Position numbers and translations under genes: made by a program. Shown here piece after piece: positions 12,875-24,053 of a stretch of DNA of 64,000 nucleotides. The number at the start of each line of letters is the position of its first letter. Position 1 is the first letter of the stretch. The stretch comes from Strobilurus pachycystidiatus (taxonomy: Eukaryota > Basidiomycota > Agaricomycetes > Agaricales > Physalacriaceae). The notes beneath the pieces are model-generated. The model ran no database searches and was not told where the DNA came from. It worked only from the letters and a program-made list of their open reading frames with translations. Location: positions 1,116,001 to 1,180,000 of the forward strand of contig JAHLMK010000002.1 in assembly GCA_019915135.1 (NCBI GenBank), read 5' to 3'.

Positions 12875-13792
12875 ATGAAGTTCAACGTCGCCTGTGCGTA
12901 CCCTCCCATCGTCCGCCCAGGCTCCATGCTGATCCCGCCCAGACCCCGCCACGGGCGCCCAAAAATTATTCGATATCGATGAGGAGCGCCGCTACCGCAT
13001 CTTCTACGACAAGAAAATCTCCCAGGAGGTGCCCGGAGACTCCCTCGGCGACGAGTTCAAGGGATATGTCTTCCGCATCACCGGCGGCAACGACAAGCAG
13101 GGTTTCCCGATGAAGCAGGGTGTCCTCCTACCATACCGTGTCCGTCTCCTCCTCGCCGATGGCCACTCCTGCTACCGTATCCGCCGCACCGGAGAGCGCA
13201 AGCGCAAGTCCGTCCGTGGATGCATAGTCGGCCCCGATATTGCCGTCTTGTCCTTGGTTATCGTCAAGCAGGGCGAGCAGGAGATCCCCGGTCTCACCGA
13301 CACCGTCCTCCCCAAGAGGCTCGGTCCCAAGAGGGCCACCAAGATCCGCAAGATGTTCGGCCTGTCGAAGGAGGACGACGTGAGGAAGTATGTTATTCGT
13401 CGGGAGGTTACACCCAAGAAGGAGGGCGCTAAGCCATACACCAAAGCGTACGTCGATTGTATCTTTCTCTCCTTGCTCGACCTTGACTCTGTTGCGTAGA
13501 CCCAAAATCCAACGATTGGTCACTCCCCTCCGCCTCCAGCGCCGCCGTCATCTCCGCTCTCTCAAGCGCAGAAAGCTCGAAGGCCAGAAGGAGCAGAAGG
13601 CGGAATACGAGTATGTCCCACAACTATGTCTCTTCTGCTCGTTTCTCACATCTGTTCCAGCGCTCTCATTGCCAAGCGTGTTTCCGAGAAGAAGGCCAAG
13701 GTCGCTGCCATCAAGGCCTCTCACCACAAGTATGTCAACCAGTTTATGATCTGCAATGGTATTCTGATACTGCATGTAGAACAACGGCGTAA
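12875..13792 (+). CDS. RPS6: 40S ribosomal protein S6 (eS6)
   Basis: Small-subunit protein, the classic target of TORC1-dependent S6 kinase signalling. Exon 1 is only MKFNVA plus one base; the intron GTGCGTACCC..CCGCCCAG leads to [20 protein letters not shown]. The large exon carries [50 protein letters not shown] and [19 protein letters not shown]. Further introns follow 'PYTKA', 'QKAEYD' and 'ASHHK', and the protein ends HHKTTA at TAA 13790-13792. The short TTA tail lacks the serine-rich phosphorylated end of animal S6, a common fungal state. Identity is secure. Confidence 0.96.
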
Positions 13793-14058
13793 ATTGTGCT
13801 CTCCTACGTCGTCTATTCCAGTGGATGCGGGGGCTCCGCGGTGTTGTCGTATGCACTATGTTATGCCCAGTCATATGAACATGATTTTTTTCAAATTCAC
13901 CAATGAAATCCCCATCCCATCGATTCGAGTGAGAAGAGGGCGCTAAGAGAATATGCAAGGTTGATGCTGGCTTGAGTAGATAACACAACACGCGCTAAAT
14001 GTACTGCGGGATCATTCGACCCTAACGCTTGTCTCCCTCTTACCTCCATCGTTTTGAG

Positions 14059-16990
14059 ATGCATTTGTTACCTCGCGAAGAGGCAAAGCTGTTACTGCAT
14101 CAGGTCGCATAGGTCAAATCTATCGCCGTTCATGTTACTTATCATAGCTACAGGCGGGGTTCCTAGCGCAGAAACGATTAGCTCGAGGATTGCAGCTGAA
14201 TCAGGCTGAAGCGACAGCACTGATAGCGTCCCAGCTCCAAGAGCACATTCGCGATGGCAGACATTCGGTTGCGGAATTGATGCAGCACGGAAAGTGTCTG
14301 CTTGGGAGGAGACACGTCCTTCCCGACGTCCCTTCAGCCCTACACGAGATCCAAGTCGAGGGAACCTTTGTCGACGGGTCAGTCCATCTCATCGTTTATC
14401 TCATATAGGAGACTCGAGTCTTACGTCGCGTAGCGTCTTTCTTGTCACTGTTCACGATCCCGTCTGCACTGAAGATGGCAATCTCGACAACGCACTCTAT
14501 GGTTCATTCCTTCCCATCCCCGAACAGTCCGTGTTCCCAGTGTATCCAGTGGAAGAATACGCCGCCGAGAAGATGCCTGGAGCCGTTATCGCCAAGAAAG
14601 AGCGTGTCATACTCAATCGCGGACGGAGACGTGTATCTTTGCGCGTCACCAATAATGGTGATCGTCCTATCCAGGTCAGTACATAACAGTATGTCTCGAG
14701 ATGAGATGGATGCATATTGACCGTGGCATAGATTGGTTCTCACTACCACTTTATTGAAACCAACCCTGCCCTTTCGTTCGATAGAGGGAAAGCGTACGGT
14801 ATGAGACTTGACATCGCTGCGGGAACGGCAGTTCGGTTCGAGCCAGGTGATGTCAAGACTGTCACCCTTTGCACTATTGCTGGCGGCCAGATTATTTCGG
14901 GAGGAAACCGTCTGGCGTCTGGTCCTCTAGACCTCTCAAGGGTGGATTCGATCTTGGACGGTCTCCTCCAGAAAGGCTTCGCTCATGTACCAGAGCCGGG
15001 CGCTCTTGAAGTGCAGCAAGATGCTGAGCTGAGCCGGGAAGCCTATATCTCAATGTATGGACCTACCACGGGAGATCGCGTACGCTTGGGAGATACTGCT
15101 CTTTGGGTTGAAGTTGAACACGACGAGACCGTGTATGGCGATGAGGTCAAGTTCGGCGGCGGCAAGAGTATCCGCGAAGGAATGGGTCAAGCGACTAATC
15201 GCTCCTCTAACGAATGCGTCGATCTCATTATCACCAACGCGCTCATCATCGACTGGTCCGGAATCTACAAGGCCGACATTGGCGTCAAAGACGGACGTAT
15301 CTGCGGGATTGGGAAAGCTGGCAATCCAGATGTCATGGCGAATGTCCATCCTTCCCTGATCATCGGGTCGTCCACAGAGGTCATCGCTGGGGAGAAGCTG
15401 ATCGTTACCGCTGGCGCTGTCGATGCGCACGTTCACTACATCTGCCCACAGCAAGTCGAAGAAGCCCTGGCAGCCGGAACGACTACTATGATCGGTGGTG
15501 GCACCGGTCCCAGTGCTGGTACCAATGCAACGACATGCACCTCTAGTCCTTTCTACATTCGCCATATGCTGGCTGCAACGGATGGGCTTCCCATGAACTT
15601 TGCGTTCACGGGGAAGGGCAACGATGCAGGCCCCACGGCACTGGAAGAGATTGTGCTCGCAGGGGCAGCGGGCTTGAAGTTGCACGAAGATTGGGGCTCC
15701 ACTCCGGCCACCATCACCAACGCTCTAGACGTCGGAGACAAGTATGATGTCCAGGTAAGTACCCTCAGTCGCTGTATTAACCCGTGTTGACCTTATGACC
15801 AGGTCAATATACACACGGACACTTTGAATGAAAGTGGTTTCGTCGAAAGTCAGTCGGCCATCTGTGATCTCAGGTGTCGTTGACTCATGATTTGTAGGCA
15901 CCATCGCTGCGTTCGGGAATAGAACGATTCATACTTACCATAGTGAAGGAGCTGGTACGTTCACTACTCTTTCCGCTTGGTGGGCGCTGATTTGTTTCTT
16001 AGGTGGCGGGCACGCGCCCGATATCATTGTTGTCTGCGGACAAGAAAATGTCCTGCCCTCGTCCACTAACCCAACTCGGCCGTACACTAACAATACCCTC
16101 GATGAGCATCTTGACGTGCGTTTACCCAGGAATATTGCGAATTACCTTGTACTGACACATACTCAGATGCTCATGGTTTGCCATCACCTCGACAAATCTA
16201 TTCCGGAGGACCTTGCTTTCGCCGAATCTCGCATTAGGGCTGAAACCGTCGCAGCGGAAGATGTATTGCACGATTCTGGTGCTATTTCGATGATCAGCTC
16301 CGACTCTCAGGCTATGGGCCGGGTGGGCGAGGTTGTCAGTCGAACCTGGCGTACGGCGAGCAAGATGAAGGAATTCCGCGGTCCTTTGACGTCCATTGGT
16401 GACAATGACCTCTCTGACAATGCTCGTGTCAAGAGATATATTGCCAAATATACTATCAACCCGTATGTCTCATCTTTACTTTCTGCCTGAGTAAGTGTTG
16501 AGCTCACATCCTCCGCAGTGCAATAACGCACGGTATAAGCCACCTGGTCGGTCATGTAGCTGTCGGTACCATGGCTGATCTCGTGTTATGGAGTCCTTCA
16601 CGATTCGGGTCTAAACCCGAGATGATCTTGAAGTCGGGCGTCATTGCGTGGTCGCAGATGGGAGACGCTAACGCGTCGATCCCTTCGGTTCAGCCTTTCT
16701 TTTCCAAGCCGATGTGGGGCGCGAAGGCTGGCTCGGCCGCATTGAATTCGGTCGCGTTTGTGTCTTCCCTCTCGATTACTTCTGGTACAGTTGCGTCGTA
16801 TGGTTTGTCGAAGAGGTTTGAGGCGGTGAGGGGGTGCAGAAACATTGGCAAGAAGGATATGAAGTGGAACAGTGCTACGCCCAAGATGACTGTCGATCCA
16901 GAGAGTTATGAAGTGCGGGCGGATGGCGAATTGGCGGATGTGGCCCCGGCGAAGACTTTGCCGTTGGCAAGATTGTATAACTTGTTTTAG
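14059..16990 (+). CDS. URE1: Urease (single-chain, nickel)
   Basis: Hydrolyses urea to ammonia and carbamate in the cytosol. The gene fuses the bacterial gamma, beta and alpha subunits. Start ATG 14059 ([15 protein letters not shown]), then an intron to [12 protein letters not shown] at about 14154. The beta part runs [20 protein letters not shown] and [16 protein letters not shown]; the alpha part begins [20 protein letters not shown]. Nickel and active-site motifs are present: [26 protein letters not shown] (the Lys that is carbamylated), [27 protein letters not shown] and the flap [20 protein letters not shown]. It ends ARLYNLF at TAG 16988-16990. All expected residues are seen, so it should be active if accessory proteins, not in this window, load nickel. 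Confidence 0.97.
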
Positions 16991-17387
16991 GATTGTATTG
17001 CAACGAAGTCGATCTATTAGTGCATACGACGTGTTCACCAAGTAAAAATTGAAACAAGAATCTTGTGCAGACTCTCTGACTTAAAGCTCACTATCTCGGA
17101 CCTGGGCGGCACGAGCGCTTGATGCAGATCCTTATGGTAACTACGGAGCTCCGCCCTGTACTTATCAGCCCGAGGCACCCCTTACCACTTTCTCTCGAAT
17201 ATCACATCGACGTCGGCTATACAAGCCTTGCGACACTCGTCTCTGCCATACTCTGCTACTGCAGAGTCCAACTCGAGTCGAGCTTCTCGAGACCTGCGTC
17301 CTGTCTCGTGTCTCCCTCCTTTGACGTTACCCTACCGATCCGGCACCCTTCGGACATATTAGGCCGGCCGAAAACACTTTTTTTACC
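16991..17387. other. Intergenic, SHMT promoter
   Basis: This 397 bp gap lies between urease and SHMT on the same strand. I see no gene; the last 200 bases are rich in C/T (for example ctctcgtgtctccctcc), as expected of a fungal promoter. Confidence 0.5.
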
Positions 17388-19253
17388 ATGATCAGGATTT
17401 TGACTCGACCATTACTTCGCTCTTCTTCCTTCCTCCAACTTCGTCCCTCTCTTCGTACGATGGCCACCTCATCCACCCCCGATTTCGTGCGCTATTTCTC
17501 ACTTTCAACGCCCCCAGCTGACGCCCGTACTTTCAGAACAAGATGCTTCATGCATCCCTTGCTGAAATCGATCCAGAAGTTCAAAACATCGTCGACAAGG
17601 AGACATGGAGGCAGCTCTCTGGTCTGGAACTCATTGCTTCTGAGGTGAGTGTCCATCTAATCGATTTCCTTACTGTTTCACAATGTCTCCTGCGCAGAAC
17701 TTGACCAGTCAAGCTGTTATGGAGGCCAATGGCTCCATCTTGACGAACAAATATTCTGAGGGTCTGCCAGGCGCTCGCTACTACGGTGGAAACGAGCACA
17801 TCGATGAGCTGGAGAATCTCTGCCGCAAACGTGCGCTTCAGGCTTTCAACCTCGATCCCGCCAAATGGGGTGTCAATGTGCAGCCCTACTCTGGCAGTGT
17901 AAGTTAATCGTTTCTCAATCCCGGTACGCCCGCATCTGATGATTTTCTCTAGACCGCAAAGTTCGTACTCCGTACTGGTGTTTTCGAAATTTCTAACGCC
18001 CCAAAAGTTTCGCCGCTTTCACCGCCCTTTTGCAACCCCAGGACCGCCTCATGGGTCTGGGTCTCCCTGATGGTGGCCATCTTACGCATGGGTACTATGT
18101 CCGTATATTTCACTCTCAGAAATCAGGGATCTGCCGTTGAACCCTGTTTTTAGACCGCGAAGAAGAAAATGACTGCCTCGTCCATCTACTTCCAGTCTTT
18201 TCCCTACGGAATCTCCCCGGACACTCAACTCATCGATTATGCTGGCATCGCGTCGCAGGCAAAAATCTTCAAGCCACGGATGATTGTCTGTGGTGCCTCA
18301 GCCTACCCTCGTGACTGGGACTACGCTGAGCTCAAGAAGACCGCTGAGCGTGAAGGCGCCTGGCTCTTGTGCGACATGGCTCACACTAGTGGTCTCATTG
18401 CTGCCCAGGTTCTCAACAGCCCCTTTGACTACTGCGACGTTGTCACCACCACCACCCACAAGACCCTCCGTGGCCCTCGTGCTGGTTTGATCTTCTTCAG
18501 GAAGGATCTCGAGAACGCGAAGGACCTCGAGTCGCGCGTCAACCTGGCTGTCTTCCCGGCTTGCCAAGGTGGACCGCACAACAACGTAAACTCTCAGCTT
18601 TCTAAGCACTGTCATTTTGTTTACACATCCACAGACTATTGCCGGTGTTGCCACTGCTCTGCTTCAGGTCGCCAAGCCTGAATTCAGGCAGTACGCGCAG
18701 CAGGTTGTTTCCAACGCACGGACTTTGGCTGCCTCCCTGTCGGAGCATGGCTACAAGCTACAGACCGGCGGCACTGACAACCACCTTGTCCTCTGGGATC
18801 TTCGCCCCATTGGCCTTACTGGTAGCAAAGTTGAGAAGGTCTGCGATCTCATGGGCATCACGATCAACAGTGCGTATGTTTCTATCGGTCTGCTCTGCTT
18901 CGTATCTAATAACAATAGAAAACGCTGTCTCTGGTGACGCGTCTGCCCAGGTTCCGGGTGGTATCCGTCTCGGCACGTCTGCCTTGACTTCGCGTAACAT
19001 GACCGAGGAGGACATCAAGGTCGTCGCTGGATTCCTCCATCGCGCTGTCCAGATCAGCTTGACCCTCCAGAAGGAGGCTGGCACGAAGATGTTGAAGGAC
19101 TTTGTCCGTGTTGCCACCAAACAGGAGGAGGGCAAAGAGGGCTTTGCTCAGGTCCAGGCATTGAAGACCGAGGTCGAAGAATTTGCGAGCAAGTGGCCTC
19201 TTCCTGGTGTGGACGTTTCAACGTTCAAGAAGCCTGCAGGCATCGACCACTAG
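17388..19253 (+). CDS. Serine hydroxymethyltransferase, possibly dual-targeted
   Basis: PLP enzyme that interconverts serine and glycine and loads one-carbon units on tetrahydrofolate. Two in-frame ATGs: 17388 gives a 24-residue leader with many Arg, Leu and Ser and no acidic residues (mitochondrial type); 17460 (MATSSTPDF) gives a cytosolic form. Conserved parts: [55 protein letters not shown], the PLP lysine site [14 protein letters not shown], and [15 protein letters not shown]. At least seven introns. The exon coding for 'TA' plus two bases is an 8 nt microexon at 17953-17960. It ends at TAG 19251-19253. Family identity is certain; the compartment is inferred. Confidence 0.95.
17953..17960 (+). 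other. 8 nt microexon of the SHMT gene
   Basis: After GGCAGT an intron starts GTAAGTTAATC and ends TTCTCTAG at 17952. The eight bases ACCGCAAA are followed at once by a second intron, GTTCGTACTCC..CCCAAAAG, and then TTTCGCCGC. Only this join gives the invariant GSTANFAAF sequence of SHMT. Confidence 0.85.
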
Positions 19254-19686
19254 AGGGACAGTTTTGATTGAAAAGATTCAACGTTCATTTTGTGTTAGTT
19301 GACGGGCATTCAACATCGTCTGTACAGCAATGTATTTCTAGAGTTTCATTGGCATCTACTACAGTCTTTCTTGTGATCTGCGTAAGTAAACTTTTCCAAG
19401 AATTAAGCCCAAGGACCATGAGAATCGGTCGTCGTGTCGGAAATCTTACCGCCGAACACCATATTAGGCCCGTGAGCGCCTAACGGACATATCAAGTTCG
19501 CTATACTGTATAAGTAACAGGCCACCCATTTAAGCAATATGCTATGGAGAGGCCCCACGAAACTTCCCACTCAAGATTTACTTCAATTTACTTCTGCTTT
19601 ACTTCCACGTTCAATGAATTGGGTCACAACCTGTCACTGTACACGTGATATCGGATCTTCGTGTTTAACCTCAAACCTGGACCACC
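19254..19686. other. Intergenic, no gene seen
   Basis: A 433 bp gap between SHMT and the nuclease gene with no coding sign. It contains the SHMT 3' end and the nuclease promoter. Confidence 0.5.
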
Positions 19687-21978
19687 ATGGGCGTTCCGAA
19701 CCTCTGGCCAGTCCTCGAGGACGCTGCAAAGACACGCTCTCTGGCAGCGTTGGCCTTGGACGCTTTCGACTCAGAATCGAAAGGCTACAGACTTGGGATT
19801 GACGCGTCGATCTGGTTCTTCCACGCCGAGCATGGAAAGGAGGGCGAGAATCCTCAACTACGGACTCTTTTCTTTCGTTGTGCGTCTTTGTTACGCGCCC
19901 CCATCATTCCTCTCTTTATCTTCGATGGCCCAAAGCGCCCAGCTTTCAAGCGAGGCAAGAAGATCGATCGTTCGGCGAACAAGCTTACCACTGGGATGAA
20001 GAAAATCATCGAGGCGTACGGATTTCAGCATCATACTGCTCCAGGAGAGGCCGAAGCGGAGCTTGCATATCTGAACAGTGTCGGAATCATTGACGGTGTC
20101 ATGACAGACGACGGCGACACGTTTTTGTTTGGGGCACACACTATTGTTCGCAACCCATCCAGTACCCACTCCCGCGCCAAGGCCGACGCGAAGAAGGCAT
20201 TTGTTCGAGTCTACCGCGACATACCCTTCACTCGGGCTGATCTCATTCTTGCTGCTGTTTGCGCCGGCGGAGACTACAATCCCCGTGGTCTTCACCATTG
20301 TGGCATCAAAACCGCGATCGGTTTGGCCAAGTCAGGTCTCTCCGCACCACTCTACAAAGCAGCGACGACCCTCCCATATCCATCCCCCCAACTCGATACC
20401 TTCTTAGACAAGTGGCGTGCGGATGTGGTAAAAGAGCTAGCCACCAACGCCAGTGGCATGATAGGGCGAAAGATGGTCGCCTTGTCCAAACAGGTTCCTC
20501 CCTCGTTCCCAGATATGGAGGTTGTCCTTTGCTACACCAATCCAATAACTTCACTCTCAGAGGGCCGTCCTGACTACTATCTCTCGGTGACACGCGAGTG
20601 GACCCGCAAAGAGCCTTCCCTTCCAGGACTTGCGGAGACATGCGAATTCTATTTTGAATGGGGATTCCAGGAGTCTATTGTGAAGCGGAGTAGGACCTTC
20701 CTGTGGCCGGGCATCGCTTTTCGCATTCTTCGTCGCTATCTCATCGACGGGAAAGGTGACGGCGTCCCGGTGCAATTCGGACAATGCGAGGAAGCCAACA
20801 ACCAGACAACATTCATGCGGCAGATCCATGGCAGCCGCACGCACCACACCACGGATGATACGCTGGAATATCGTGTCGAGATTGACCCGTCCGTTTTGGT
20901 GAAACTGGTCGAATCTGGCGTCAAGGGTATCCGACGGGCAGATGATCACGAATGGTCAGACGATGATTCAGATACAGAAGAGGCGAAGTCCGCGAATCCT
21001 GATACTGTTCTTCGCGTCTGGCTCCCTGCAGCTCTCGTCAGACGCGCATGTCCCGAGATAACGGAGGCATACGACGAGGTCCTGCGGCAGAAGGAGGAGA
21101 AGAAGAATCGCCCGAAGCGCGCCAGGAAGAAGAAGGTCGTCGAAGAGCTCAGTGGTGATGACGAGGTCGATGAAGCACTAATTGAGGCCGTGAAACAGAC
21201 GAAGGCGCCAAGGAAGAAGAAACCTGTCCCGGAGAACCCTCTAATGGCTGTGGCCAATGCGCCAGATGCCATCGGTGGCATACGCGATTTCTTCCAGGCA
21301 AAGAAGAATGTCCCGGCCGCTTCAAAGAAGCAAAAGGCGACGAACCCACCACCTCCCTCGAATCACTCTTTTCCCCTTTCCGCTGCATCATCAACGCCGA
21401 GCTCTTCAACGTATGTGGAACCGACTCGTCCGGTTACACCTCCACCCCCTCCAATATCTCCTTCCAAGGTTCTTTCCGCACTGAACTCCCTCTCGAAACC
21501 AAGAAAGGCACCAGCAAACCCTCCAACTACTCCCCGCCGCCCTGCTATGCCTTTTCCACTCCAATTTACGCCCGTCGATAGGGACAGCGAAGGGTTTTCA
21601 GACTCGGACTCGGATGTCGAGATCCTCCCTCCCACAACACCATCACCCACGAAATCCGCGCGCAAATTCAGGCGCCCTTCGTCGTCAGAAGAGGACGACG
21701 AAATACACAAATCACCTCGCCGCTCCAGAATCGACAGTCCTAAAACCAATCGTGCAGCGTCCAGGGCTCTGAGCCCTTTGGCTGGTCGAGCTGGCCCTTC
21801 AGATACCTTTAGAAGGAGAGCACCACCGACGGATGACGTGATTATTATATCTACGGACGAAGATGAACCTCCGGCCAAAGTCAAACATGCCAACACCAAA
21901 CTACCCTCGAAGAAGGTCGCCTCGAACAAACGCGGTTTGCCACCTTTGCAACGCGCTCGAGCTCTAGGCACCAAATGA
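19687..21978 (+). CDS. Rad2/XPG-family structure-specific nuclease, Yen1/GEN1-like
   Basis: Intronless, 763 residues. It starts with the family N-motif MGVPNLWPVLEDA, continues with GIDASIWFF and PIIPLFIFDGPKRPAFKRGK, then the I-domain PGEAEAELAYLNSVGIIDGV with MTDDGDTFLFG, and the helix-hairpin region VCAGGDYNPRGLHHCGIKTA. The acidic metal ligands (D in GIDAS, D in FDGP, E in GEAEAE, DD in TDDGD, D in GGDY) are all there. The arrangement N-I-H2h without a long spacer, and a long disordered C-terminus rich in Ser/Pro with basic patches, point to the Yen1/GEN1 Holliday-junction resolvase group rather than FEN1 or XPG. The exact subfamily is inferred. The absence of introns is unusual among its neighbours. 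Confidence 0.85.
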   Translation: MGVPNLWPVLEDAAKTRSLAALALDAFDSESKGYRLGIDASIWFFHAEHGKEGENPQLRTLFFRCASLLRAPIIPLFIFDGPKRPAFKRGKKIDRSANKLTTGMKKIIEAYGFQHHTAPGEAEAELAYLNSVGIIDGVMTDDGDTFLFGAHTIVRNPSSTHSRAKADAKKAFVRVYRDIPFTRADLILAAVCAGGDYNPRGLHHCGIKTAIGLAKSGLSAPLYKAATTLPYPSPQLDTFLDKWRADVVKELATNASGMIGRKMVALSKQVPPSFPDMEVVLCYTNPITSLSEGRPDYYLSVTREWTRKEPSLPGLAETCEFYFEWGFQESIVKRSRTFLWPGIAFRILRRYLIDGKGDGVPVQFGQCEEANNQTTFMRQIHGSRTHHTTDDTLEYRVEIDPSVLVKLVESGVKGIRRADDHEWSDDDSDTEEAKSANPDTVLRVWLPAALVRRACPEITEAYDEVLRQKEEKKNRPKRARKKKVVEELSGDDEVDEALIEAVKQTKAPRKKKPVPENPLMAVANAPDAIGGIRDFFQAKKNVPAASKKQKATNPPPPSNHSFPLSAASSTPSSSTYVEPTRPVTPPPPPISPSKVLSALNSLSKPRKAPANPPTTPRRPAMPFPLQFTPVDRDSEGFSDSDSDVEILPPTTPSPTKSARKFRRPSSSEEDDEIHKSPRRSRIDSPKTNRAASRALSPLAGRAGPSDTFRRRAPPTDDVIIISTDEDEPPAKVKHANTKLPSKKVASNKRGLPPLQRARALGTK

Positions 21979-22339
21979 ATTTCTTTCAGTGTATGTCTTT
22001 CCTGTTCATTCCACTCTCCCTTCTCATTCACAGCTGATCCAGATCTATTGCTTTATTATCTTATTGTGATTTGATCGACGAACCCATACCATCTTCCAAA
22101 TATTTCCGTGTACTTGTATGTATTTTAGAGTAAACCATTGTGCATAGAGAACAGCTCTAGCGGATACATAGAGTCATTCGTCTGACCGCTGGATCGTGCA
22201 ACATCCGCGAGATTTGTGGTTCGTTACGGTTCAGGTCAACTCAAGCACCACAAGAAGAGAAGGAGAAGGCGCAAAAATCTTGAGAGTATCAATAAATTAA
22301 ATGCTGATAATACAATGAATGCAATAGTAGTCAGTGAAC
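21979..22339. other. Convergent 3' intergenic region
   Basis: A 361 bp gap between the stops of the convergent nuclease and TFIIF beta genes. It contains their 3' ends; nothing else is seen. Confidence 0.5.
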
Positions 22340-23542
22340 CTAGGACACTTCCTCCATGTCCTCGTCGTCATCATCGTCATCAAAGTCATCCTCATCCTCT
22401 TCCATCTTCGCGAGGCCATTCAATGAGATTGGCGGAGCTGGTATATTCTCCGCTTTGATCTATCGCAGACACTTAGTTTATTCAGATGAAACTCGGAACG
22501 CGTACATACCCCTTCGTCCTTGTAGATGTCTTTCAGCTCATACAAGCCAGTATGCTCTCCACTCTTGTGCAAATAAGCAACCTCTGACAACGTCTCCTTC
22601 AAGAATGCAGTCGGCTGTTGTGTCTTCACCCTCAAATCCTTGATGGCCCACCGCGTTGGGTCGCGGAAAAGCTGGAAGATAAGATCCAGCAGTTGGTTGC
22701 GAGGCATGCGCGCCATGCGTTCCGCTCCCTTGCCACGCCCTCTCGATTTTGGTTTCTATACAGCAGATGAGACAAGCCTCAGCAACAAGAAGTTTATGCT
22801 TACGACAAGATCCGTAAATGTGGATGTACTGGGACCAGCTCCGCTTGAGAGTCTGTTGATCCCACTGTTGGATAACCCGGCATCCTGTATCATGCGAATT
22901 TGGCGATGCGGTGTATTGTATTTCAGATGACGCTCCCGCATCTGTCGACGATAGTTGTCGTTGAATCCGGGGCGCAAACTACATTCATGCTTGACCTTCC
23001 CAGTCAAGATGGTCGTGCGAGCTCTGGGGTTTATCGGCGTAGGTCCGGAAGGTGCGTCGGACAGATTGAACGAGGCATCTTTGGGGCGTTCGGCCACAAC
23101 TATTTGATTCTCTACTGCGTCGTTGACCATGTCGAGCTCGTAGCAGTCGGGCTCGGTGGCTGTAGTAGGAACTGTCTTGCTTTGTTCAAAAGTGGGGCGT
23201 TTATCGTTGGGTGCAGTGTTCGGAGCGGGTGGAAGGAAGAGGACAATGCGTGGCGGCTTTATGCCTGGAGCAATTGGATCTTGATAAATGCGGATGGTGG
23301 CAAGGTGTATGTCTTCTGCATTGACGGACTGCCACCGCTCCATGAGGAATTTTGGTATCTGCGTAATTCGTACCATGAGCAATGTGGCGGGTACACCAGA
23401 AATTGTCGCGCACCTTTACAAGCCAAACTCGTCCACCGCCCTGACTCAATAGAATAGTTTCCTCTGGGTCCGGTTGGTAGTCGTCATCCTCATGGCCGTC
23501 GGCGTCAAACTGCTTCTTGTCGTCGTCAACAACTTCTTCCAT
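22340..23542 (-). CDS. TFG2: Transcription initiation factor IIF subunit beta (Tfg2 / RAP30)
   Basis: Subunit of TFIIF that binds RNA polymerase II and helps form the pre-initiation complex. The start at 23542 gives an acidic N-terminus, then GGGRVWLVK, an intron (GTGCGCGACA..TACGCAG), IPKFLMERWQSV and the dimerisation domain. Later parts include TGKVKHECSLRPGFND, YRRQMRERHLKYNTPHRQI and the C-terminal winged helix RNQLLDLIFQLFRDPTRWAI followed by YLHKSGEHTGLYELKDIYKD. It ends in an acidic tail and VS before TAG at 22340-22342. The order and motifs match fungal Tfg2. Confidence 0.94.
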
Positions 23543-24053
23543 GAGAGTAAGAGGTCAAGATGAGTCTACGGATTGCCTTTTTGGGAAGACTTCAATTGTA
23601 ACTTTACTTGTAGCCCAATCCACAGACTACAGCTTCGTGTCTTCGTCGACAATTGACCGTGAGCGTCATTCATTGGAGGGCACAGGATACTTTCACAACC
23701 AGCAGTGAGTATGCATGGAAGCACAGCGAAGCTTCGACGCGTTACTAGTGGCGCGTTTCGATTCCGACACTACAAAGCCTTGGTTATTACTGTCCTCCAA
23801 TGCATGGATAAGGAGAGCACTGGTATGTACGCAGAAGTGACCAATGTCTGTGCCGCCGACATCGACATTTCGAGGGCCGAATTGATTTCTAAAATCCGAG
23901 CCACACCTCACCACCTGCCCCATAATCGAAGAGGATCATTCGTCGATCATGTGCATACCAAGACCTAAAGAAAGTCATCCAGAACCCAATGATGATTACG
24001 GAGGTGAATAAGGATGGGTGACACTGAGAGATGTCATGAAGAGAACGAGGACT
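23543..24053. other. Intergenic, no gene seen
   Basis: A 511 bp gap upstream of TFG2 and downstream of DBP9, both on the minus strand. Open frames on both strands show no motif. Confidence 0.45.
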
